NCBI RefSeq assembly: GCF_011752525.1 | Contig: NZ_VWXI01000018.1 | Coordinates: 1-64,000, forward strand | DNA from: Pantoea sp. Cy-639 | Lineage (GTDB): Bacteria; Pseudomonadota; Gammaproteobacteria; Pseudomonadales; Pseudomonadaceae | Reading direction: 5' to 3' | Length of the DNA: 64,000 nucleotides | In this document: positions 1-9,066 of the stretch, piece by piece | Numbering within the stretch: the stretch's first letter is position 1 | How the letters are laid out: every line of letters starts with the position of its first letter | Position numbers and translations under genes: made by a program | The notes under the pieces: model-generated | Seen by the model: only the letters and a program-made list of their open reading frames with translations | The model's database searches: none | What the model was told of the DNA's origin: nothing

Positions 1-3000
1 TGGTGCCATCGGACAAGGTGAAGGTCAGACCATTGTGACCATTGACCGGCAGCCCCTGGCCGTTGCTCAGGGTCACGGTGTAAGTGATCTCACCGCCTTC
101 AGCGACGGTGGTCTTGTCGGCGGTCAGAGTCGCGACGACTTCGCTGATGGTGTCGGTGATCTGGACGGTGGCATCGCCACCCAGTTCCAGGTTCTCGAAG
201 GTTTTGCCAGTGACGGTGGCATCGGTGATGCCTATGGTCAGGGCCTCGCCATCCTTGAAGACGTCATCGCCTTGAGCCGGAGCCTTGTACTCAGCCTCGG
301 TCTGGCCAGCAGCGATCACCACCTTGGCGCCGTTGGACAGGGTGACGGTCAGGTCGTGGTCGAGCTTCTGGCTCACTTTCACAGTGAACGAAGGCTGTTG
401 GTCTTCGGTGACGGGACCGTTACCGACGATAGTGACCGAGACCTTGTCGCCTTGGTTGTCGGTGCCCGGAGTGCCAGTACCTGGTTCGTCGGTGACTTCG
501 GTTTTCACCGAGTCTTTGCCCAGGGTCAACTTCTCGAAGTTATCGTCGCCGGTGACGCTTTCCAGCTTGTTGGTGATGGCTGGTTGGCCACCGACGAACA
601 CGTCATCTGGAGCCGTGATAGTCACGGAGCCAGAAGCACTGCCGGCTGGGATGGTGACCTTAGTACCGTCGCTGAGGGTGAACGTCAGGCCGTTATGACC
701 GGTAACGGGCAGATTCTGACCGTTGCTCAGGGTCACGGTGTAGGTGATCTCGCCGCCTTCAGCGACGGTGGTTTTGTCGGCGGTCAGAGTCGCGACGACT
801 TCGCTGATGGTGTCGGTGATCTGGACGGTGGCATCGCCACCCAGTTCCAGGTTCTCGAAGGTCTTGCCAGTGACGGTGGCATCGGTGATGCCGATGGTCA
901 GGGCCTCGCCGTCCTTGAAGACGTCATCGCCTTGAGCCGGAGCTTTGTACTCAGCCTCGGTCTGGCCAGCAGCGATCACTACCTTGGCACCGTTGGACAG
1001 GGTGACGGTCAGGTCGTGGTCGAGCTTCTGGCTCACTTTCACAGTGAACGAAGGCTGCTGGTCTTCGGTGACTGGGCCATTGCCAACGATGGTGACCGAG
1101 ACCTTGTCGCCTTGGTTGTCGGTACCTGGAGTGCCAGTGCCCGGCTCATCCGTCACGGTCGTGGTGATGGTGTTATCGCCGAGGGTCAGCTTCTCGAAGT
1201 TGTCAGCACCGGAGACCGACTCCAGCTTGTTGACGATCGAAGGCTGGCCACCGACGAAGACATCGTCCGGAGCTGTAATAGTCACGGTGCCGGAAGCACT
1301 GCCAGCCGGAATGGTGACTTTGGTGCCATCGGACAAGGTGAAGGTCAGTCCGTTGTGACCGGTAACGGGCAGGTTCTGGCCGTTGCTCAAGGTCACGGTG
1401 TAAGTGATCTCACCGCCTTCAGCGACGGTGGTCTTGTCGGCGGTCAGAGTCGCGACGACTTCGCTGATGGTGTCGGTGATCTGGACGGTGGCATCGCCAC
1501 CCAGTTCCAGGTTCTCGAAGGTCTTGCCAGTAACCGAAGCATCGGTGATGCCGATGGTCAGGGCCTCGCCATCCTTGAAGACGTCATCGCCTTGGGCTGG
1601 AGCCTTGTACTCAGCTTCGGTCTGGCCAGCAGCGATCACCACCTTGGCGCCGTTGGACAGGGTGACGGTCAGGTCGTGGTCGAGCTTCTGGCTCACTTTC
1701 ACAGTGAACGAAGGCTGTTGGTCTTCGGTGACGGGACCGCTACCGACGATGGTGACGGAAACCTTATCACCTTGGTTGTCGGTACCTGGAGTGCCAGTGC
1801 CCGGCTCATCCGTCACGGTCGTGGTGATGGTGTTGTCGCCGAGGGTCAGTTTCTCGAAGTTGTCAGCACCGGAGACCGACTCCAGCTTGTTGACGATCGA
1901 AGGCTGGCCACCGACGAAGACATCGTCCGGCGCCGTGATGGTAACCGTACCGCTGGCGCTGCCAGCCGGAATGGTGACTTTGGTGCCATCGGACAAGGTG
2001 AAGGTCAGTCCGTTGTGGCCATTGACCGGCAGTCCCTGGGCGTTGGTCAGGGTCACGGTGTAAGTGATCTCACCACCTTCAGCGACGGTGGTCTTGTCGG
2101 CGGTCAGGGTAGCGACGACTTCGCTGATGGTATCGGTGATCTGGACGGTGGCATCGCCACCCAGCTCCAGGTTCTCGAAGGTCTTGCCAGTGACGGTGGC
2201 ATCGGTGATACCGATGGTCAGGGCCTCGCCGTCCTTGAAGACGTCATCGCCTTGAGCCGGAGCTTTGTACTCAGCCTCGGTCTGGCCAGCAGCGATCACC
2301 ACCTTGGCGCCGTTGGACAGGGTGACGGTCAGGTCGTAGTCGAGCTTCTGGCTCACTTTCACAGTGAACGAAGGCTGTTGGTCTTCGGTGACGGGACCGT
2401 TACCGACGATAGTGACCGAGACCTTGTCGCCTTGGTTGTCGGTGCCCGGAGTGCCAGTACCTGGTTCGTCGGTGACTTCGGTTTTCACCGAGTCTTTGCC
2501 CAGGGTCAACTTCTCGAAGTTATCGTCGCCGGTGACGCTTTCCAGCTTGTTGGTGATGGCTGGTTGGCCACCGACGAACACGTCATCTGGAGCCGTGATA
2601 GTCACGGAGCCAGAAGCACTGCCGGCTGGGATGGTGACCTTAGTACCGTCGCTGAGGGTGAACGTCAGGCCGTTATGACCGGTAACGGGCAGATTCTGAC
2701 CGTTGCTCAGGGTCACGGTGTAGGTGATCTCGCCGCCTTCAGCGACGGTGGTTTTGTCGGCGGTCAGGGTGGCGACGACTTCACTGATGGTATCGGTGAT
2801 CTGGACGGTGGCATCGCCACCCAGCTCCAGATTCTCGAAGGTTTTGCCAGTAACCGAAGCATCGGTGATGCCGATGGTCAGGGCCTCGCCGTCCTTGAAG
2901 ACGTCATCGCCTTGGGCTGGAGCCTTGTACTCAGCTTCGGTCTGGCCAGCAGCGATCACCACCTTGGCACCGTTGGACAGGGTCACAGTCAGGTCATGAT

Positions 3001-3720
3001 CCAGCTTTTGGCTGACCTTGACGGTGAAGCTTGGTTGCTGGTCTTCGGTGACCGGGCCGTTGCCGACGATGGTGACCGAGACCTTATCACCTTGGTTGTC
3101 GGTGCCCGGAGTGCCAGTACCTGGCTCGTCGGTGACTTCGGTTTTCACCGAGTCTTTGCCCAAGGTCAGCTTCTCGAAGTTGTCGTCGCCAGTGACGCTT
3201 TCCAGTTTGTTGGTGATGGCTGGCTGACCACCGACGAACACGTCGTCCGGAGCCGTAATAGTCACGGTGCCGGAAGCACTGCCAGCCGGAATGGTGACTT
3301 TGGTGCCATCGGACAAGGTGAAGGTCAGACCGTTGTGACCGGTAACGGGCAGGTTCTGGCCGTTGCTCAGGGTCACGGTGTAGGTGATTTCGCCACCTTC
3401 GGCGACTGTGGTCTTGTCGGCGGTCAGGGTGGCGACGACTTCGCTGATGGTGTCGGTGATCTGGACGGTGGCATCGCCACCCAGCTCCAGATTCTCGAAG
3501 GTCTTGCCTGGCACCACTGCGTCCGTCACGCCAAGGGTCACCGAGCCTGCGTCCTTGAAGACGTCATCGCCCTGGGCCGGGAGGCTGTAGGTCACTTCTG
3601 TCTGGCCGGCGGCGATAACCACGGTAGCGCCGTTGCTCAGGGTCACGGTCAGGTCATGGTCGAGCTTCTGGCTGACCGAAACGGTGAAGGTGGGTTGCTC
3701 AGCCTCGGTCACGTTGCCAT
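1..3720 (-). repeat. lapA 660-nt (220-residue) tandem repeats
   Basis: The sequence recurs with an exact 660-nt period: the same block starts at 61, 721, 1381, 2041, 2701 and 3361. Five full periods and a partial sixth are visible. The copies differ at scattered positions and exist in two sub-variants around 481, 1141, 1801, 2461 and 3121. The stretch 359-787 is identical to 2339-2767, three periods away. This matches the long class of LapA repeats known from P. putida. Confidence 0.92.
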
Positions 3721-5179
3721 TGCTGGCAATGTTCACGGTCACGGTATCGATGCTGTCGCTGACCACGGTCTCAGCCGGCGTCGGGTTAGGCACCAGGCTT
3801 TCGAAGTTGCCGCCGGTGGCGTTGGTAATGGTGGTGCTGATGGTGCTGCCATTGACGAACACATCATTGGCAGGCGTCTGGAAGTCGATACTGCCGGAAC
3901 TCTTGCCGGCCTCGATGGTGACGGTCTGGCCGTTGGACAGGGTGACGGTCACCGGCGTCTGGGCCGGATTGGTCAGGGTCACGGTGTAGGTGACCACGCC
4001 GCCTTCGGTCACGCTCGGCGTTGCGGTGAGCGTGGCGGTGGTGGTGTCGATCGAGTCATTGATGACGGTTTCGGCCGGTTTCGGGTTCGCGACCAGATGC
4101 TCGAAGTTGCCGCCCGTTGCCCCCGTGATCGTGGTGCTTACGGTGCTGCCGTTGTTATAGACGTCATTGTCGGGCGTCTGGAAGTCGACGCTGCCGGAAC
4201 TTTTGCCGGCCTCGATGGTGACGGTCTGGCCGTTGGACAGGGTGACGGTCACCGGCGTCTGGGCCGGATTGGTCAGGGTCACGGTGTAGGTGATCACGCC
4301 GCCTTCGGTCACGCTCGGGTTGGCCGTCAGCGTTGCCGTGGTGGTGTCGATGGTGTCGGTCACCTGGGTAACGGCCGGCGTGGTGCTCGGCGTGATGATC
4401 AGGCCATTGCCGCCGGTGGTGCCGGTGATGGTGGCGGAGATCTGGCCACCATCGATGTACGGGGTATCGTTCGCCGGGATGTTCACGTTGACCGTCCCGG
4501 TGGTCTGGCCGGCCGGAATGACGATCACCGCGCCGTTGGACAGGGTGACGGTCAGGTTGGTCAGCGGCGGCTGGCCGACGGTCGCGGTATAGACGATCAC
4601 ACCACCCGCTTCAGTGATCGAAGGGGTGGCGCCGAGGGTCAGGTCGGTACGGATCGGCGTGTTGTTTGTGGTGGTGCCGTCCGTCGCGTTGTTCGTATCA
4701 AGCCCGCCGACCTCAAGGGTCGTCTGGCCGCTGGCAAAACCGATCGGGCCAGTGGGGAAGCCGATGTTCGGGTCGACTACTCCGGCGGTTTCCTGCAGCA
4801 TCACGAAGCTGTGACCGCCGCCAGCCGCGCCACCACCTGCCGCACTCGGGCCGGCGGCGGTGGCTTCCAGTTCGGTGGTCGGGTCGGCGCCGGCGGCGAT
4901 AGCCTGCTGCAGCTCCTCGACCGATGGCGCGGCGTCTGCGGTGGCCTGGCTCAGGTCGGTGCCGTTGTCGGGGGTGTCGGCGCTCCACTGGGTGTCACGA
5001 CCCAGGTCGAGCAGGCGGCCATCGGCCAGTTCCAGGGTCACTGCGCCGCCAGGGCCGGTATCGAGCTGCTCGCCCGCGAGCAGACGGTCGCCTTCGATCA
5101 ATACGCGGCGGATGCCTTCTGGGGAAACGGCGATAACTTGGCCAACAATGCTTTTGACGATGGCAACAACAGTGCTCAT
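1..5179 (-). CDS. lapA: LapA-type giant surface adhesin, 5' part (cut by window edge)
   Basis: N-terminal 1,726 residues of a giant repeat adhesin for biofilm attachment, read on the minus strand; the gene continues past the left edge. It starts ATG at 5179 (MSTVVAIVKS) behind GGAGAG. Residues 1-110 are the retention module that keeps LapA plugged in its outer-membrane pore, and end with TAAG at 107-110, the site the periplasmic protease LapG cuts in Pseudomonas LapA. A Gly/Ala-rich linker follows, then about 100-residue Ig-like repeats (300-nt period) and 220-residue repeats (660-nt period) to the edge. There is no signal peptide, as expected for a type I substrate. lapEBC lies divergently upstream. 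The C-terminal domains and secretion signal are outside the window. Confidence 0.93.
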   Translation of the reverse strand, partial: MSTVVAIVKSIVGQVIAVSPEGIRRVLIEGDRLLAGEQLDTGPGGAVTLELADGRLLDLGRDTQWSADTPDNGTDLSQATADAAPSVEELQQAIAAGADPTTELEATAAGPSAAGGGAAGGGHSFVMLQETAGVVDPNIGFPTGPIGFASGQTTLEVGGLDTNNATDGTTTNNTPIRTDLTLGATPSITEAGGVIVYTATVGQPPLTNLTVTLSNGAVIVIPAGQTTGTVNVNIPANDTPYIDGGQISATITGTTGGNGLIITPSTTPAVTQVTDTIDTTTATLTANPSVTEGGVITYTVTLTNPAQTPVTVTLSNGQTVTIEAGKSSGSVDFQTPDNDVYNNGSTVSTTITGATGGNFEHLVANPKPAETVINDSIDTTTATLTATPSVTEGGVVTYTVTLTNPAQTPVTVTLSNGQTVTIEAGKSSGSIDFQTPANDVFVNGSTISTTITNATGGNFESLVPNPTPAETVVSDSIDTVTVNIASNGNVTEAEQPTFTVSVSQKLDHDLTVTLSNGATVVIAAGQTEVTYSLPAQGDDVFKDAGSVTLGVTDAVVPGKTFENLELGGDATVQITDTISEVVATLTADKTTVAEGGEITYTVTLSNGQNLPVTGHNGLTFTLSDGTKVTIPAGSASGTVTITAPDDVFVGGQPAITNKLESVTGDDNFEKLTLGKDSVKTEVTDEPGTGTPGTDNQGDKVSVTIVGNGPVTEDQQPSFTVKVSQKLDHDLTVTLSNGAKVVIAAGQTEAEYKAPAQGDDVFKDGEALTIGITDASVTGKTFENLELGGDATVQITDTISEVVATLTADKTTVAEGGEITYTVTLSNGQNLPVTGHNGLTFTLSDGTKVTIPAGSASGSVTITAPDDVFVGGQPAITNKLESVTGDDNFEKLTLGKDSVKTEVTDEPGTGTPGTDNQGDKVSVTIVGNGPVTEDQQPSFTVKVSQKLDYDLTVTLSNGAKVVIAAGQTEAEYKAPAQGDDVFKDGEALTIGITDATVTGKTFENLELGGDATVQITDTISEVVATLTADKTTVAEGGEITYTVTLTNAQGLPVNGHNGLTFTLSDGTKVTIPAGSASGTVTITAPDDVFVGGQPSIVNKLESVSGADNFEKLTLGDNTITTTVTDEPGTGTPGTDNQGDKVSVTIVGSGPVTEDQQPSFTVKVSQKLDHDLTVTLSNGAKVVIAAGQTEAEYKAPAQGDDVFKDGEALTIGITDASVTGKTFENLELGGDATVQITDTISEVVATLTADKTTVAEGGEITYTVTLSNGQNLPVTGHNGLTFTLSDGTKVTIPAGSASGTVTITAPDDVFVGGQPSIVNKLESVSGADNFEKLTLGDNTITTTVTDEPGTGTPGTDNQGDKVSVTIVGNGPVTEDQQPSFTVKVSQKLDHDLTVTLSNGAKVVIAAGQTEAEYKAPAQGDDVFKDGEALTIGITDATVTGKTFENLELGGDATVQITDTISEVVATLTADKTTVAEGGEITYTVTLSNGQNLPVTGHNGLTFTLSDGTKVTIPAGSASGSVTITAPDDVFVGGQPAITNKLESVTGDDNFEKLTLGKDSVKTEVTDEPGTGTPGTDNQGDKVSVTIVGNGPVTEDQQPSFTVKVSQKLDHDLTVTLSNGAKVVIAAGQTEAEYKAPAQGDDVFKDGEALTIGITDATVTGKTFENLELGGDATVQITDTISEVVATLTADKTTVAEGGEITYTVTLSNGQGLPVNGHNGLTFTLSDGT
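3740..4340 (-). repeat. lapA 300-nt (100-residue) repeats
   Basis: Two shorter adhesin repeats have an exact 300-nt offset: the block around 3841-3990 matches 4141-4290, with long identical runs in the valine/threonine-rich strands. They lie between the N-terminal retention module and the 220-residue repeats, as in P. putida LapA. Confidence 0.8.
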
Positions 5180-5256
5180 TGGACTCTCCGGACTACCCGT
5201 TCAGTTGGCTTCCATGCCTGCCGGCGCGTGGTGGCGGCGTCTGATGGAATGTTTCA

Positions 5257-5285
5257 ATAATGTTTTTGACGCAATTCTGCGTCAA
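5257..5285 (-). promoter_or_regulatory. candidate sigma-70 promoter of lapA with embedded palindrome
   Basis: On the minus strand TTGACG (5280-5285) is followed after exactly 17 nt by CATTAT (5257-5262), a good -35/-10 pair giving a leader of about 70 nt before the lapA ATG. A perfect inverted repeat, GACGCA-4-TGCGTC (5268-5283), fills the spacer and overlaps the -35 box, where a bound protein would block polymerase. Next to it, GTCAATTTTACGTC (5281-5294) resembles the FleQ box reported for Pseudomonas biofilm genes. The promoter assignment is inference. Confidence 0.5.
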
Positions 5286-5527
5286 TTTTACGTCTATAAT
5301 TTCTGGCTATTAAGTTTATGCCAAAGTATTGACCTTATGGCTGCCATCCTAAACAATCGCCCACGTAATGTCACATTGATATTTGAACAGCAGCCAGTCC
5401 TTCCTTTTGTATTAATTGCACTGCCTCCTCGGAAGTTCCCTACGCAGGAACAAGTTCGCCATTTTCCAAGGCAGGAACGGCTTCGGCTGTGATTCAGGAC
5501 AACAGCTCCACTCGGGAACCCGTAAAA

Positions 5528-6865
5528 ATGCGTGCGTCACTGTTCACCGCTCTTCCTTTCGCCCTCGCCGCCACTTTCGCTCAAGCGCAAACCCTGCCCG
5601 AGGCCATGCAGAAGGCCCTCGAAGTGCACCCGGAAATCCAGGCCGGCGTGAATGCCCGCGTGGCCGCCGATCACCAATTGCGAGCTGCCCAGGGCGGCTA
5701 TTTGCCGCGGGTCGACGTGACGGCCGGTTATGGTCGCGAAGGTTCCGACAGCCCAAGCACGCGCAACCGCTGGGAAACCCTCAACCGTGGTGAGTCGGCC
5801 ATTCGACTGCGACAAATGGTCTTCGATGGTTTCGCCACTTCCAGCGAAGTTGGCCGCCAGCAGGCCACCGTCAACGCCCGGGCCTATTCCTTGCTGGGAA
5901 CCTCCGAGCGCACCGCGCTGACCGTGGCCCAGGTCTACCTGGACGTGCTGACCCGTCGCGAAATGGTGCGCCTGGCCGAAGACAACCTGCGCAACCACGA
6001 CCGCATCCTCGACCAGATCAAGCTGCGCACCAGCCGTGGCGTAGGCCGCATGGCCGACCTCGACCAGGCCGAAGCGCGTCAGGCCCAGGCGCGTAACAAC
6101 CTGATCACCGAACAGACCAACCTGGCCGACGCCAACACCAACTACCTGAGCGTCGTTGGCCAAATGCCGGACGAGTTAAGCACGCCTGCGCCGTTTGTCG
6201 ACCTGCTGCCGGCGACCCTCGACGAAGCCCGTCACCAACTGGTCGAGAACAGCCCGGTGCTGCGTTCGGCCGAGTCGGACATCGCGGCCGCCGAGAAACA
6301 GTACGAAGCGGCGAAGTCTACGTTCTATCCGCGCTTCGATGCCGAACTCGGACGAACGGCCGACAACAACCTCGATGGCGCAGTGGGCCACAACAACGAG
6401 TGGCAGGCCATGCTGCGCATGAACTTCAACCTCTATGCCGGTGGCAGCAACAAGGCCGACCTGGAGTCGAAGTCGTCCCTGGCCAACCAGGCCCTGGATA
6501 TTCGCAACAATGCCTTGCGCCAGCTCAATGAGGAGTTAGGCTTGGCATGGAATGCTCTGGACAACGCCAATGCCCAGGTGCCGATCGCCCAGCAGTACGT
6601 CGATCACAGCCAGCGTGTGCGTAGCGCGTACCAGCAGCAGTTCAGCCTGGGCGAGCGCACCTTGCTCGACCTGCTCGACAGCGAGAATGAAACCTTCACT
6701 GCCCAGCGTCGTCTGGTGGAAGTGAAGAACATACAATTGTTTACTCAATACCGAATCAAGGCGACCATTGGCCAACTGCTCAAGAGCCAGGGTGTCGTAG
6801 CCCCGATGGCTGCTGTTGTGCAGAACGACCTGAAACCCAAGGTGAACCTGCCAGGCATGAACTGA
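5528..6865 (+). CDS. lapE: TolC-family outer-membrane channel LapE for LapA export
   Basis: 445 residues, the usual size of a TolC-family protein. Residues 1-20 (MRASLFTALPFALAATFAQA) form a signal peptide; the rest has the two coiled-coil halves of an outer-membrane efflux protein (for example TLPEAMQKALEVHPEIQAG near the start and LDLLDSENETFTAQRRLVE near the end). LapE forms the outer-membrane pore through which LapA passes and in which it is retained. ATG 5528 is chosen over the upstream ATC at 5489 because the signal peptide begins there. It is first in lapE-lapB-lapC, divergent from lapA. The 348-nt gap before it holds the lapA promoter and a TATAAT at 5295-5300 without a clear -35 box. 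Confidence 0.9.
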   Translation: MRASLFTALPFALAATFAQAQTLPEAMQKALEVHPEIQAGVNARVAADHQLRAAQGGYLPRVDVTAGYGREGSDSPSTRNRWETLNRGESAIRLRQMVFDGFATSSEVGRQQATVNARAYSLLGTSERTALTVAQVYLDVLTRREMVRLAEDNLRNHDRILDQIKLRTSRGVGRMADLDQAEARQAQARNNLITEQTNLADANTNYLSVVGQMPDELSTPAPFVDLLPATLDEARHQLVENSPVLRSAESDIAAAEKQYEAAKSTFYPRFDAELGRTADNNLDGAVGHNNEWQAMLRMNFNLYAGGSNKADLESKSSLANQALDIRNNALRQLNEELGLAWNALDNANAQVPIAQQYVDHSQRVRSAYQQQFSLGERTLLDLLDSENETFTAQRRLVEVKNIQLFTQYRIKATIGQLLKSQGVVAPMAAVVQNDLKPKVNLPGMN

Positions 6866-6909
6866 CAGGCGCATCTTGAATCACCCCGCAAGGATGAAGA
6901 GAGCGCCGC

Positions 6910-9066
6910 GTGGAATCCGAAGCCAGTCGAGTCCATCTCAGCCACGATCCACGCAGTCAGCATGACGACCCGCTGCTGGACAGTCTGCTGACCCTGTGTG
7001 TCCTGCATCAGAAGCCCGCCAGCCGGGCCATGCTGACCACTGGGCTACCTTTGCCCTCCCAGCGTCTGACCGCCGAGTTGCTGCCCCGTGCAGCCGCTCG
7101 CGCCGGGCTGCAGGGGCGCCTGCTGCAACGCAAGCTGGAGCAGATCCCGAGCATCGCCATGCCGGCGATGCTGCTGCTCAAGGAGGGCCGCTGCGCCGTC
7201 CTGCTGGGCTGGGAAAACGAAGACACCGCCCGCCTGCTGCTCAGCGAAAGCGACGGCGGCGAAGTCATGGTCAGCCGTGAAGCCTTGCTCGACGACTACA
7301 CCGGCAAGGTGTTCTTCGCCCAGCCGCAACACAAGTTCGACGTCAACCACGGCAACCTCATCCCACGGGCGCGCTCGTGGTTCCGCGACACCCTGATGCG
7401 CAGCAAGTGGCTGTACATCGATGCCATCGCCGCCAGCCTGGTGATCAACCTGATCGCCCTGGCCGCGCCGTTGTTCGTGATGAACGTGTACGACCGCGTG
7501 GTGCCCAACCAGGCCACCTCGACGCTGTGGGTGCTGGCCATCGGCATCGCCGGCGCCTATGTCTTCGACCTCATTCTCAAAGGTTTGCGCAGCCTGTGCC
7601 TGGACCTGGCCGGCAAGAAGACCGACCTGATCATCTCGGCCACGCTGTTCGAGCGCATCGTCGGCATGTCGATGAAGTACCGCCCGGCCCGGGTCGGTAG
7701 CTTTGCCCAGAACATCCACGAGTTCCAGGGCCTGCGTGACTTCCTCGCGTCGCTGACGCTGACCAGCCTGATCGACCTGCCGTTCACCCTGTTGATCCTG
7801 ATGGTCATCGCCATCATCGGCGGGCACCTGGTGTGGATCCCGATCCTCGCCTTCCCGCTGGCCCTGGGCATCGGTTATGCCTTGCAGAGGCCGTTGATGG
7901 CGACCATGGAGCGCACCATGGCACTGGCCTCCGAGCGCCAGTCGAGCCTGATCGAGACCCTCGCCGGGCTGGATGCGGTCAAGGTCAACAATGCCGAGAG
8001 CGAGCGCCAGTACATGTGGGAGCAGACCCTCGGCACCCTCAGCCGCCTGGAACTGCGGGTCAAGGTGCTGTCGGGCCTGGCCACCAACATCACCCTGCTG
8101 ATCCAGCAACTGGCCGGCGTGGCGATGATCTGCGTGGGCGTGTACCTGATTATCGACGGCAACCTCAGCATGGGTGGCCTGGTGGCCTGCTACATGCTCA
8201 GTGGTCGCGCCCTCGGCCCATTGGGCCAGCTCAACGGCCTGCTGGCCCGCTACCAGCAGGCCAAGGTGACCATGGTCGCCACCGACCAGATGATGGCGCT
8301 GCCCCAGGAGCGCAACTTCGAGGAGCGGCCGCTGAGCCGTCAGGTGCTACAAGGCGCCATCGAGTTCCGCGGTGTCGAGTTCACCTATCCGAACCAGCAG
8401 AACAAGGCGCTCAAGGGCATCAACCTGACCATCCGTCCGGGCGAGAAAGTCGGCATCATCGGCCGCAGTGGCTCGGGCAAGAGCTCGCTGGCCAAGCTGA
8501 TCGTCGGCCTGTACGAGGCCGACGGTGGCTCGTTGCTGGTCGATGGCGTGGACATCCGCCAGGTCGATGTCAGCGAGCTGCGCCACAACATCGGCTACGT
8601 GCCCCAGGACATCCAGCTGCTGGCCGGTACCCTGCGTGACAACCTGGTCAGCGGCGCCCGCTACATCGAGGACGAGCTGATCCTGCAGGCCGCGGAGCTG
8701 GCGGGCGTGCACGAGTTCGCCCGCCTGCACCCGGACGGCTACGAGCTGCAGGTCGGTGAGCGGGGGCAGAACCTGTCTGGCGGCCAGCGGCAGAACGTCG
8801 CCCTGGCCCGGGCACTGCTGCTCAATCCACAGATCCTGCTGCTGGACGAACCCACCAGTGCCATGGATAACACCGGCGAGGAGCGCCTCAAGCAGCGCCT
8901 CGCCGCAGTGGTCGAGGGTAAGACCGTGCTGCTGGTCACCCATCGCGCCTCGTTGCTGTCGCTGGTGGACCGGTTGATCGTCATCGACCGTGGGCAGATC
9001 GTCGCGGATGGCCCGAAAGCCGCTGTCATGGATGCGCTGAAGAAGGGGCAGATCAGTGTTGCATAA
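6910..9066 (+). CDS. lapB: LapB, type I secretion ABC transporter with degenerate peptidase domain
   Basis: 718 residues, inner-membrane ATPase/permease that powers export of LapA. The first 130 residues resemble a C39 peptidase fold but lack the catalytic Cys-Gly motif, so this is the inactive C39-like domain of RTX-type exporters. The membrane domain spans about 150-440. The ATPase domain has Walker A GRSGSGKSS near 516-524, signature LSGGQRQ and Walker B ILLLDEPTSAMD. Translation starts with GTG at 6910 behind GAAGAGAG. It follows lapE by 44 nt, and its end overlaps the start of lapC by 11 nt. Confidence 0.92.
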   Translation: MESEASRVHLSHDPRSQHDDPLLDSLLTLCVLHQKPASRAMLTTGLPLPSQRLTAELLPRAAARAGLQGRLLQRKLEQIPSIAMPAMLLLKEGRCAVLLGWENEDTARLLLSESDGGEVMVSREALLDDYTGKVFFAQPQHKFDVNHGNLIPRARSWFRDTLMRSKWLYIDAIAASLVINLIALAAPLFVMNVYDRVVPNQATSTLWVLAIGIAGAYVFDLILKGLRSLCLDLAGKKTDLIISATLFERIVGMSMKYRPARVGSFAQNIHEFQGLRDFLASLTLTSLIDLPFTLLILMVIAIIGGHLVWIPILAFPLALGIGYALQRPLMATMERTMALASERQSSLIETLAGLDAVKVNNAESERQYMWEQTLGTLSRLELRVKVLSGLATNITLLIQQLAGVAMICVGVYLIIDGNLSMGGLVACYMLSGRALGPLGQLNGLLARYQQAKVTMVATDQMMALPQERNFEERPLSRQVLQGAIEFRGVEFTYPNQQNKALKGINLTIRPGEKVGIIGRSGSGKSSLAKLIVGLYEADGGSLLVDGVDIRQVDVSELRHNIGYVPQDIQLLAGTLRDNLVSGARYIEDELILQAAELAGVHEFARLHPDGYELQVGERGQNLSGGQRQNVALARALLLNPQILLLDEPTSAMDNTGEERLKQRLAAVVEGKTVLLVTHRASLLSLVDRLIVIDRGQIVADGPKAAVMDALKKGQISVA

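Noticed and set aside
1..4340. Regularly spaced repeats that might suggest a CRISPR array
   Set aside because: The periods are 660 and 300 nt and the repeats are coding and contiguous; there are no short repeats with unique spacers.
35..5260. A 1,741-codon open frame on the plus strand across lapA
   Set aside because: It is antisense to the adhesin gene. It is open because of the repeat codon pattern, has no ribosome-binding site and reads as low-complexity Gly/Val/Gln repeats. The minus-strand frame has the known LapA N terminus.
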